DNA from: Foliamicus sp963666765 | GTDB lineage: Bacteria; Pseudomonadota; Gammaproteobacteria; Steroidobacterales; Foliamicaceae | Assembly: GCA_963666765.1 (NCBI GenBank) | Contig: OY762933.1 | Span: forward strand, 372,001-436,000 | Direction: 5' to 3' | Length of the DNA stretch: 64,000 bases | Part shown: one piece after another, positions 36,967 through 44,756 of the stretch | How the letters are laid out: every line of letters starts with the position of its first letter | Position numbering within the stretch: position 1 is the stretch's first letter | The notes under the pieces: model-generated | The model's database searches: none | What the model was told of the DNA's origin: nothing | Seen by the model: the letters and a program-made list of their open reading frames with translations, nothing else | Made by a program: the position numbers and the translations under genes

Positions 36967-38587
36967 TAGGCAGAAACTCCTTAGAAAGGGAGTTGTCTAT
37001 ACGCCTCAAACTATAGCCAATGAACTAACAAGAGTGGCGTTGGAGAGTTGTAGAGGAACCCCAACGAGGGTCCTAGAACCTAGTGTCGGTGAAGGGGCTT
37101 TTCTCAATTCCCTGGTCTCCACGGAGATTTCTGGATTATCCATAACCGCCATAGACACAGACGAAGTGGTAGTGGGGCGGGTCCGAGACTGTTTTGCGGA
37201 CATTGACGCAATCCATGGTGATTTTCTTGACTATGCACTGCAAGAGCAGAAGATTACTTTTGACCTAGTCATTGGCAACCCGCCATTCATTAAGCGTGCC
37301 GATTTTAGTTCCGGCTTCCGCGCTAGGCTGGACGAAGCCAGCGTGCGCGTTGGTTTTCCGGCGGCGGAGATGAAAAACTCATGGGCGGTATTCGTCATCC
37401 TTGCCGCAGACCTGATCGCTGAAAGCGGAGTCTTGGCGTTAGTGCTTCCACAGCAATTCCTCACCGCTCATTACGGTCGTGCAGTCCAACTTCATTTGGC
37501 AAAGAAAGGTTTTGAACTCGATGTTTTTACGCCTGATTCCAATGGTTTTCCCTCGATTGAGCAAGACGTCATAGCGTTAGTTGCGCGCCGCACAACTGAT
37601 GGCTTTGGAACGGTCCGTGTGTCTCGCGTTATAGAGTTTCGAGACCTGAAGCCATCGGCCTCTGCGACGGTCGACATGCTTGAGAGCAAAGCAGCTTCAA
37701 TCGATATCAAATCCGTATTGCTAGACACAGATACGACGAAAATACTTCGGCGGCTGCAGCGCGACTGGCCAACCATAGGGGATTATTGTGAAAGCGCCGC
37801 CGGTATTGTTACCGCGGCTAACCGTCACCTTATTTTGCGCGAAGACGAAGTAAAACGGCTTGGTCTTCAGCCTTGGGTCCGGAGGATTCTGCAGAAGAGC
37901 AGCTACCTGCCCGCAGGCCCAGTTTTTTCTGCGGAGGATGCGGCTCGTCTGTCTCATTCGGTTCCCTGCAATCTCGTCGACTTTTGTCCGGAGGACTCAC
38001 GGCCGCTGTCGGTTCAGGCACGCAGATATATTGAGGAATGTGAGAGGCGCGGAATCCATGAGAGATACAAGTGTCAAAGACGTTCTCCTTGGTACAACGT
38101 TCCTATAGTGCCGGCGGGGGATGGCTTGTTTTTCAAGCGAACACACGCGTTCCCGCGTTTTTGCGTGAACGAAGCATCCATTCTCGCCACCGATACTGCG
38201 TATCAGGTGCGCATGATCAATGAGTATGATGTTCGTGATCTTTGCTTCTCCTTCTACAATTCGGTCACACTTTTGTTTGCCGAGATAGATGGAAGGTCAT
38301 ACTTTGGCGGCGTGCTTGAATTGACCCCTGTCGAATTTCGAGGGCTTCCGTTGAAATTGGTAAGCCCCACGCAAGAAGAGTTCGTGGAATTCGCGAGTTC
38401 CTTTTCGGGGACGATTTCTAGTGCTGAGGTGATTTGCGAATTAACCGACCGGCGATTATGTAGAGATCTTGGAATCTCTTGCACCGAGATGAGTCAAATC
38501 AAGAAAGCCTTGAACACCCTGCGGCTGCATCGACGCAGGCATAGCATTGGCAATCAAGAGAAAATTGCAGGACAAACCGCCTCGTGA
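36956..38587 (+). CDS. N6-adenine DNA methyltransferase (Eco57I/TaqI-like)
   Basis: A 543-residue class I methyltransferase, started at ATG 36956 (MSRNRQKLLRKG) overlapping the HNH end; an upstream ATG at 36914 would only add HNH-shadow codons. YTPQTIANELT opens the domain; motif I is VLEPSVGEGAFL (AdoMet binding), and motif IV VIGNPPFIK (N108-P-P-F) marks N6-adenine specificity. The C-terminal ~250 residues resemble the target-recognition part of gamma-type enzymes. No nuclease domain is fused, so restriction would come from the HNH protein. Last gene of the operon. Confidence 0.85.
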   Translation: MSRNRQKLLRKGVVYTPQTIANELTRVALESCRGTPTRVLEPSVGEGAFLNSLVSTEISGLSITAIDTDEVVVGRVRDCFADIDAIHGDFLDYALQEQKITFDLVIGNPPFIKRADFSSGFRARLDEASVRVGFPAAEMKNSWAVFVILAADLIAESGVLALVLPQQFLTAHYGRAVQLHLAKKGFELDVFTPDSNGFPSIEQDVIALVARRTTDGFGTVRVSRVIEFRDLKPSASATVDMLESKAASIDIKSVLLDTDTTKILRRLQRDWPTIGDYCESAAGIVTAANRHLILREDEVKRLGLQPWVRRILQKSSYLPAGPVFSAEDAARLSHSVPCNLVDFCPEDSRPLSVQARRYIEECERRGIHERYKCQRRSPWYNVPIVPAGDGLFFKRTHAFPRFCVNEASILATDTAYQVRMINEYDVRDLCFSFYNSVTLLFAEIDGRSYFGGVLELTPVEFRGLPLKLVSPTQEEFVEFASSFSGTISSAEVICELTDRRLCRDLGISCTEMSQIKKALNTLRLHRRRHSIGNQEKIAGQTAS

Positions 38588-38680
38588 GAATTGGTGGCCC
38601 AGAGAAGGTCAGAAATTCGCTGACGATCTGGCCCAGGAAATGGGGGCCTCTCAATACAAGGAAATCCCACATCCGAAAGG

Positions 38681-38712
38681 GCTCGGATTACAGGGGAACG
38701 GTCAACGATCGC
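38681..38712 (+). repeat. Direct repeat left of the SIR2 gene
   Basis: GCTCGG-ATTA followed by CAGGGGAACGGTCAA (38691-38705). The 15-mer is identical, and the preceding GCTCGG conserved, at 40794-40824 on the other side of the SIR2 gene. The rest of the gap 38588-38825 holds no gene I can support; one frame reads TVNDRTKFMRFAQLMLD and may be a relic. Confidence 0.6.
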
Positions 38713-38825
38713 ACTAAGTTCATGCGCTTTGCCCAGCTGATGCTCGATTGAAATACCGGACTAATTTCGCTGGGTTCTATCGGACTTGCGTGTAAGCGAG
38801 CATTGGTTTCCTCAGGAACTACCAT

Positions 38826-40607
38826 TTACTCCTGAACACTGCGTGTCTGAAGGTTGTTTTTTGCAACCACCTCTCGCAATTTACTTTTTAATTGTTCGGG
38901 CAGGTTTTCCTGCAAAAGATGCAGGATCATTTCGTACGAGTTGACCCATGCCCACTGGGGCAGATATGCGTCCAAGCAGACAAGGAATTCTGCGGAGGCG
39001 CGCGGCTGTTTTTGCCAAAGGTCTGATTCGGCCAGGTATACAAGCGCTGCGGAATGCTCAAGTTCCATCTTGGGCATTTTGGCCGCGAGCGCAACCGCTT
39101 CGGGGAACAGCCCATCCAGCGCCGTGGACAGCAGGGATTCAGCCACCGCCTCAAGCCTTGGCTTGAGGCATTTTTCCCAAACCGTGTTGAGGTCGTGATG
39201 GCTGCAAACTGGAATGCTGTTCGCGCCCGGGCGCGTTTCTGTGTCACCGGCCCGAGGCCAGCGGCTTCCTTGAGAAAGCTGCAGGGGGGTCGCCGCCATG
39301 CAGCCGAATATCTTGACCACCTCTTCACCCAAGCCGGCTTCGCCGCACCGTTCCGCCAGCCAGGCCAAACCGTGTTGGATCACAGCTGGCTGGTCAAAGG
39401 GAACCGTAGCAAGCAGCACGATGACCCACCGGGACAAGTCCCCGCTGCTTACATCCTGCTTCTTGTTGAGGCCCACCGCTATGACCAACTGGTGCCAGAA
39501 AGCGGGGTTCAGGCGCAGGGAAGGGCGCTTGGCAATGAGGACGAAAAGCCAGTTGGCATGCTCGCACGCGAACGTTTGCGCCAGCCAATGTCCCAATGCC
39601 ATATCCCGGTTGCCCAGCGCCTCCGTTGCGAACAAAGCATTCAGGTACCCACGCGCATCAAGCCATTGAATCCATTCGGGCGGCGTGGCGCTATTTGTGA
39701 AGAACTGCATTTTCGTTAAATCCGAAAGTGCCTCCGCCATAACGCCCATTTCCTCCTCGTCGAGCGAAGGTCCATTTCTGGCGAGTTCAGCGATCTCTAT
39801 CTGCCAATCAAGAATGTTGCGCTGAACAATCCTCGCGAGGCGATAGATGCCTTCGTCCAGAGCAGCGTGATCGCCGCTGGAATCCATCGGATAGGAAATC
39901 GGCTTAATTCCCAGCCGCTCCCATCCGTCTTTTTCGGATTCATCCGTGAGTGCAAAGCGCGGCTGAGTCTTCCCCGCAGGCAGCGCGCGCGTCAGATATT
40001 TCATGATGACATCATCATGGCTGTAGCCGACAAACAGGACTGTGAAGGACTCGAACACCTCCACAAGAAAACGGCGTGCCCATCCTTCCGTCAGGTAGGC
40101 TCGGCCAACATCCTTGTCGGTGAGCACCATTCCGCGCGGATGGCCGACGGCACCATGCACATGCACGATGCCGACAAAATCGCGACCTAGCGGCAATGCC
40201 GGCGCCTGGTAAGCCTGTAGCATTGAGTCGCAATCGGTCTCCGCCGCCTGTTCGAACAATGCGTCGTAGTTCGTTGTGACGATACGGACGCAGCTTGCAC
40301 CCTTGGAGAGCCTCAAGAGATCGCGATGCAGGGGGGTTGGCTTCGTATCACATCCAAGGAGTATTTGCTCGGCACGTTCCCTAACTTTTACCCCCTCTTG
40401 TTCAAGTCTTCCCAGAAAGCGGTCTGTCGGTTCATTGTGACCAACCTCCTTTCCGGCCCCGGCGGCAATCTCCGTTCCCAGCGCCTTGAAGTCGGGGAGG
40501 TTGGCGGGTGGCCCCATGGACACGCCGGCTCCCGCGAAAACGACCAGGTTGCCGCCACGCAAGACGTCCAAAAGGCCTTCGGGGAAATCAATACCGGCTA
40601 TTCTCAT
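38826..40607 (-). CDS. SIR2-domain defence-type protein
   Basis: A 593-residue protein. Residues 1-260 are a SIR2-like NAD-binding domain: VVFAGAGVSMG (G26-A-G-V-S), ADP-ribose/nicotinamide contact VTTNYDALFEQA, catalytic His in GIVHVHGAVGHP, and VLFVGYSHDD. SIR2 domains in phage defence usually destroy NAD+ on infection. The C-terminal 330 residues are helical with no motif I recognise; longer SIR2 proteins of the DUF4020 kind share such a region, so this copy may be shorter than its relatives. It stands alone, opposite in strand to its neighbours, between direct repeats, as a separate module. Confidence 0.78.
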   Translation of the reverse strand: MRIAGIDFPEGLLDVLRGGNLVVFAGAGVSMGPPANLPDFKALGTEIAAGAGKEVGHNEPTDRFLGRLEQEGVKVRERAEQILLGCDTKPTPLHRDLLRLSKGASCVRIVTTNYDALFEQAAETDCDSMLQAYQAPALPLGRDFVGIVHVHGAVGHPRGMVLTDKDVGRAYLTEGWARRFLVEVFESFTVLFVGYSHDDVIMKYLTRALPAGKTQPRFALTDESEKDGWERLGIKPISYPMDSSGDHAALDEGIYRLARIVQRNILDWQIEIAELARNGPSLDEEEMGVMAEALSDLTKMQFFTNSATPPEWIQWLDARGYLNALFATEALGNRDMALGHWLAQTFACEHANWLFVLIAKRPSLRLNPAFWHQLVIAVGLNKKQDVSSGDLSRWVIVLLATVPFDQPAVIQHGLAWLAERCGEAGLGEEVVKIFGCMAATPLQLSQGSRWPRAGDTETRPGANSIPVCSHHDLNTVWEKCLKPRLEAVAESLLSTALDGLFPEAVALAAKMPKMELEHSAALVYLAESDLWQKQPRASAEFLVCLDAYLPQWAWVNSYEMILHLLQENLPEQLKSKLREVVAKNNLQTRSVQE

Positions 40608-40912
40608 TTCTGTTTATCTGGATACTTTCCTGCAAGAGCCGAATGCCGGGGCGGGCGGCGGCCGAACGAAGACGCGTTCGAGAACATCGCGATTATAAGA
40701 TCTGAGGCACTTAGTTATGGTTGATCTTCCCCCCATAAACCGGTCCATTCGAGCTGAGGTTTTCCCCACACATGAAAGCCCACTACAAAGGGTGCTCGGG
40801 TCCAGGGGAACGGTCAATGGCCACGCAGCGATAAGACGCCACTATGGCGAGAGCTTCCTTACGAAGGGTAGGGCAGAATACCGCCCGGACAATCCCAATT
40901 GAGGGTCCCATA
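40608..40912. other. Spacer between SIR2 gene and membrane-protein gene
   Basis: A 305-bp divergent gap that must hold promoters for both flanking genes. Apart from the direct repeat at 40794-40824 and a GAGGG ribosome site just before 40913, I see nothing definite in it. Confidence 0.4.
40794..40824 (+). repeat. Direct repeat right of the SIR2 gene
   Basis: GCTCGG-GTC followed by CAGGGGAACGGTCAA (40803-40817), identical over 15 bp to the copy at 38691-38705 and in the same orientation. The two copies bracket the SIR2 gene (2,112 bp apart). Confidence 0.6.
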
Positions 40913-41902
40913 ATGCCCAAGAGAAGAATCACTGTCGCGAAACTGCTGGAATACGAGGAGAAGTTGGTCGAGCTAATCGATCGAGCGTCGAACGTGACCG
41001 CTTTGGCAAAGGAGCGCCTTGATGCGGTTCCTGCGATTGAGGAGCACATTAACAATACAGTTGCGCTTGTCGAAAAGAACCGTTCCGAAGTGAACTCGCG
41101 AATTGAGCAGCACCTCGGCGATGCGCAATCTCAAATCAATCAGCACGTCACTGATGCGCAGTCACATGCGGCCGCGGCCCAGTTGCATGTGGGCCGTGCA
41201 CACTCGAATGAACAACAAACGAATAACATACTGGCAACATGTGAAACGTCCAGAAAGAACATTGCGAGATTGGTCAGCGAGTCACAACAGCATCGCGACG
41301 AAATAGCCGAATTCCATGATGAGAGTGCTACTCAGAGAGACACTCTTGCCAGGCTCATAGAATCGGCAGAAGGACTTGCCAAACAGCTTGAACATTTGCT
41401 TCCAGGAGCGACCAGCGCAGGCTTGGCGTCGGCCTTTAGGAAACGGAGGCTCGTATTCGCAAGGCCGAAACTTGTTTGGGTCTTTACGCTGGGAGCATCG
41501 CTAGTAGGCTTGTTCTTGGTTGCTTATCTCGATCCCGCACGCGCTCAACTCGGAGAGCTAACAATTGCGAACGCGAGCGCGTATCTGTTGGGCCGACTGC
41601 CTTTTGCCCTTCCACTCGTATGGCTAGCACTATATGCAGGTAGGAGACACAGTCAGGCCCTTCGGTTAGAAGAGGAGTACGCTCACAAGGAAGTGCTATC
41701 TCGATCCTTTGAAGGCTATAAAAAGCAAATTGCTGAACTTGAAGGCAGTGAATCCGGCAACAAACACACTTTAGAACTGATTGGCCATACATTAAGGGCC
41801 ATGGCCTTGCATCCTGGCAGGATCTACCACGGCAGGCGTGATGAGGGCCATCCGATATGGTCATTGGTGCGCCGACCTCAGCAGTCACGCGATAGCGATT
41901 AG
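40913..41902 (+). CDS. Coiled-coil membrane protein of unknown function
   Basis: Start ATG 40913 (MPKRRITVAKLL) behind GAGGG; 329 residues. Residues about 1-170 are highly charged helix, predicted coiled coil with repeated QSQINQHVTDAQSHA and HLGDAQ elements. Two transmembrane helices follow (VWVFTLGASLVGLFLVAYL, and LLGRLPFALPLVWLALYAG), separated by a short loop, then a ~70-residue cytoplasmic tail. It lies 42 bp before hsdM on the same strand. Membrane partners of soluble defence effectors have this look, but I recognise no family. Confidence 0.65.
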   Translation: MPKRRITVAKLLEYEEKLVELIDRASNVTALAKERLDAVPAIEEHINNTVALVEKNRSEVNSRIEQHLGDAQSQINQHVTDAQSHAAAAQLHVGRAHSNEQQTNNILATCETSRKNIARLVSESQQHRDEIAEFHDESATQRDTLARLIESAEGLAKQLEHLLPGATSAGLASAFRKRRLVFARPKLVWVFTLGASLVGLFLVAYLDPARAQLGELTIANASAYLLGRLPFALPLVWLALYAGRRHSQALRLEEEYAHKEVLSRSFEGYKKQIAELEGSESGNKHTLELIGHTLRAMALHPGRIYHGRRDEGHPIWSLVRRPQQSRDSD

Positions 41903-41944
41903 CTCTGGCCAGGAACTTCCGAAGATCAGAATGATGCACACTCG

Positions 41945-44395
41945 ATGAGCAACGGCGGCCTCAACTGGATCGCGAACTACATCTGGGGCATCGCCGACGA
42001 TGTGTTGCGCGACCTCTATGTGCGCGGCAAGTACCGCGACGTGATCTTGCCGATGACAGTGCTGCGCCGTCTCGATGCCGTGCTCGAAGATGGCAAGCCG
42101 GCCGTTCTCGAAATGAAGGAATCGCTCGATGCCGCTGGCGTCGTCGAGCAGGATGCCGCTCTGCGTCAGGCGGCCGGCCAAGCCTTCTACAACGTTTCGC
42201 CGTTCACCCTGCGCGACCTGCGCGCGCGAGCCAGCCGCCAGCAACTCGAAGCCGACTTCCGCGCCTGGCTCGACGGTTTTTCCCCCAACGTGCAGGACAT
42301 CCTCGATAGTTTCGAGTTCCGCAACCAGATCCCGCGCTTGTCCAAGGCCGACGCGCTCGGCGCTTTGATCGAAAAACTCACCTCCCGCGACATCAATCTG
42401 AGTCCCGATCCCGTCAGAGACACCGATGGCGCCGTCCTCCGCCCGGGCCTGGACAACCACGGCATGGGCACGATCTTCGAAGAGTTGGTGCGCCGCTTCA
42501 ATGAGGAGAACAACGAAGAAGCCGGCGAACACTGGACCCCGAGGGACGCCGTGCGGCTGATGGCCAAGCTCGTCTTTATGCCCGTTGCCGACGACATCGA
42601 GTCCGGAACCTATCTGCTCTACGATGGCGCCTGCGGTACCGGCGGTATGCTGACCGTGGCCGAGGAAACCTTGCAGGAGCTTGCCGCCGAGCGCGATAAG
42701 AAGGTCTCCACGCACCTCTATGGTCAGGAGATCAACGCCGAAACCTATGCCATCTGCAAGGCTGATCTATTGCTGAAGGGCGAAGGCGAAGCGGCCGACA
42801 ACATCGTGGGCGGCCCAGAGCATTCGACATTGGCAAACGACGCCTTCCCGGCCCGCGAGTTCGACTTCATGATTTCCAATCCGCCCTACGGCAAGAGCTG
42901 GAAAACCGATCTTGAGCGCATGGGCGGCAAAAAGGGCATGCGCGACCCGCGTTTTCTGATCGAACACGATGGCGATCCGGAATACTCGCTCGTCACGCGC
43001 GTGAATGACGGCCAGATGCTCTTCCTCGCGAACAAGCTCTCGAAGATGAAGCAGCAGACAAGACTCGGCAGCCGCATCGCGGAGGTCCACAATGGCAGCT
43101 CGTTGTTCACTGGCGACGCAGGGCAAGGGGAGAGCAACATCCGCCGCTGGATCATCGAGAACGACTGGCTGGAGGCGATTGTCGCGCTGCCACTCAACCT
43201 GTTCTACAACACTGGCATCGCAACCTACGTGTGGGTGCTGACCAACCGTAAGCCCAAGCACCGGCGCGGTAAGGTGCAATTAATCGACGCCAATGCTTGG
43301 TATCGCCCACTAAGCAAGAACCTCGGCAAGAAGAACTGCGAACTAGGCGAGGACGACATCGAGCGCATCTGCGAAACTTTTCTCGCCTTCGAGGAGACCG
43401 AGCAGAGCAAGATCTTCGAAAACGAAGTCTTCGGCTACTGGAAGGTGACGGTGGAGCGCCCGTTGCGGATCGCGGGTGCCGAAAAGCGCGCCTACAAGCC
43501 CGCCGAGATCAGACAACTCAAGGAAGAAAGCGTGCGCCACGAAGACGCGCCACCAATCATCCGACGGATTCACAAGCGCGGCAAAAAAGCCGAACCTCTC
43601 AAAGGATTGTTCGAGGACAACGTTAACGGTAAATCGGTTGTCGTCGAGTACGAGCCGGACACGGAGCTCCGGGACACCGAGCAGATTCCGCTCAAGGAGG
43701 ACGGCGGCATCGACGCCTTCCTCAGCCGTGAAGTCCTGCCTTACGCCCCGGACGCCTGGTATCGCCCCGATTCGGTAAGGATCGGCTACGAGATCAGCTT
43801 CAACCGCTACTTCTACAAGCCGCAGCCGATGCGCGCGTTGGCGGAAATCCAGGCTGATATCCTCGCCCTGGAACGCGAATCCGCCGGGCTGCTGCCGCAA
43901 TTCACCGTGCGCGAACCGAAAGCGGACTATGCGAGCCGACCCAGAATCTACGTGGACACTTCAGTTATCGGCGGATGCGAGGACGAAGAATTCCGTGGGG
44001 CTTCACGTCGGTTGTTCGAGGAATTCAAGTCAGGAAGGGCGACGGTTGTATTGTCCGACCTGACCTTGCGGGAACTTGAGCGCGCTCCTGAGCGCGTTCG
44101 GTCGTTCCTGGACCAAGTTCCGTATGAGTATAAGGAAACAGTATCGGACTCGGGCGCCGCAGAAGAACTCGCCCAAGCCTATGTCGAAGCTGGAGCGATC
44201 AGCGTATCCAGTCGAGCGGACGCTGCTCATGTAGCGCTTGCGACATTGAGTCGCGCAGATGTTCTCGCAAGCTGGAATTTCAAGCATATGGTAAATTGGC
44301 GTCGCATCAGGTCCTACAACGAGGTGAATCGCGAAAGAGGGCGTGATTCAATCGATATTCGAACTCCGCGGGAGGTCACCCTTGAAGACCGGTAG
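41945..44395 (+). CDS. hsdM: Type I restriction-modification methylase HsdM fused to a PIN-domain toxin
   Basis: An 816-residue fusion. Residues 1-650 are HsdM: N-terminal helical domain, AdoMet motif I YDGACGTGGMLTVAEETL, motif IV ISNPPYGKSW, ending in the usual QADILALERESAGLL helix that contacts HsdS. After a ~15-residue linker, residues 666-816 form a PIN nuclease: RIYVDTSVIGG (first Asp D671), DLTLRELERAP, SRADAAHVALATL (D759) and SWNFKHMVNWRRI. PIN proteins of this kind are normally free ~150-residue toxins with a small partner, and such a partner gene follows at 44382. The frame runs through without a stop. Either a true fusion or a stop lost by mutation; the locus has HsdS and HsdR downstream. 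Confidence 0.88.
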   Translation: MSNGGLNWIANYIWGIADDVLRDLYVRGKYRDVILPMTVLRRLDAVLEDGKPAVLEMKESLDAAGVVEQDAALRQAAGQAFYNVSPFTLRDLRARASRQQLEADFRAWLDGFSPNVQDILDSFEFRNQIPRLSKADALGALIEKLTSRDINLSPDPVRDTDGAVLRPGLDNHGMGTIFEELVRRFNEENNEEAGEHWTPRDAVRLMAKLVFMPVADDIESGTYLLYDGACGTGGMLTVAEETLQELAAERDKKVSTHLYGQEINAETYAICKADLLLKGEGEAADNIVGGPEHSTLANDAFPAREFDFMISNPPYGKSWKTDLERMGGKKGMRDPRFLIEHDGDPEYSLVTRVNDGQMLFLANKLSKMKQQTRLGSRIAEVHNGSSLFTGDAGQGESNIRRWIIENDWLEAIVALPLNLFYNTGIATYVWVLTNRKPKHRRGKVQLIDANAWYRPLSKNLGKKNCELGEDDIERICETFLAFEETEQSKIFENEVFGYWKVTVERPLRIAGAEKRAYKPAEIRQLKEESVRHEDAPPIIRRIHKRGKKAEPLKGLFEDNVNGKSVVVEYEPDTELRDTEQIPLKEDGGIDAFLSREVLPYAPDAWYRPDSVRIGYEISFNRYFYKPQPMRALAEIQADILALERESAGLLPQFTVREPKADYASRPRIYVDTSVIGGCEDEEFRGASRRLFEEFKSGRATVVLSDLTLRELERAPERVRSFLDQVPYEYKETVSDSGAAEELAQAYVEAGAISVSSRADAAHVALATLSRADVLASWNFKHMVNWRRIRSYNEVNRERGRDSIDIRTPREVTLEDR

Positions 44396-44576
44396 ATCCG
44401 AAAAATCGTTCGACTGTGTCGCTTTCATGAGGCAGGAGCGGTCGCGGCTCAGCCAGAAGATGAATTCCATGAGCGGTGAAGAGTTTCGTCATTGGCTGCG
44501 CCATCACGAGTATTCCGATCCACGCCTCGCGAAACTGGCGGCACAGGCGCGCCCGGTCGGCACGAAGCCGGAATAA
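44382..44576 (+). CDS. Small antitoxin of the PIN-domain toxin
   Basis: A 64-residue protein started at TTG 44382, six bases after GGGAGGT and overlapping the hsdM-PIN end by 14 bp. KSFDCVAFMRQERSRLSQKM and SGEEFRHWLRHHEY match the short helical partners found beside PIN toxins of the kind fused to HsdM. It should bind the PIN active site. The ~180-bp gap to hsdS shows no further gene. Confidence 0.68.
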   Translation: MKTGRSEKSFDCVAFMRQERSRLSQKMNSMSGEEFRHWLRHHEYSDPRLAKLAAQARPVGTKPE

Positions 44577-44756
44577 TCCTTATTACATTCGCTTGCGCTT
44601 TCTGCGAGACGAAGCGATTGAGGCGTGACGCGGCAGCGACATCGACATTGCTGAGGCAACAAGTCGGTCCGCTCTATCTCGTCTCGGACGAAGCAATCTC
44701 GCTATGAAGCTGTTGCGCGATCTCTCAAGCGAGATGGTCAGGAAACTGATGGCGCG

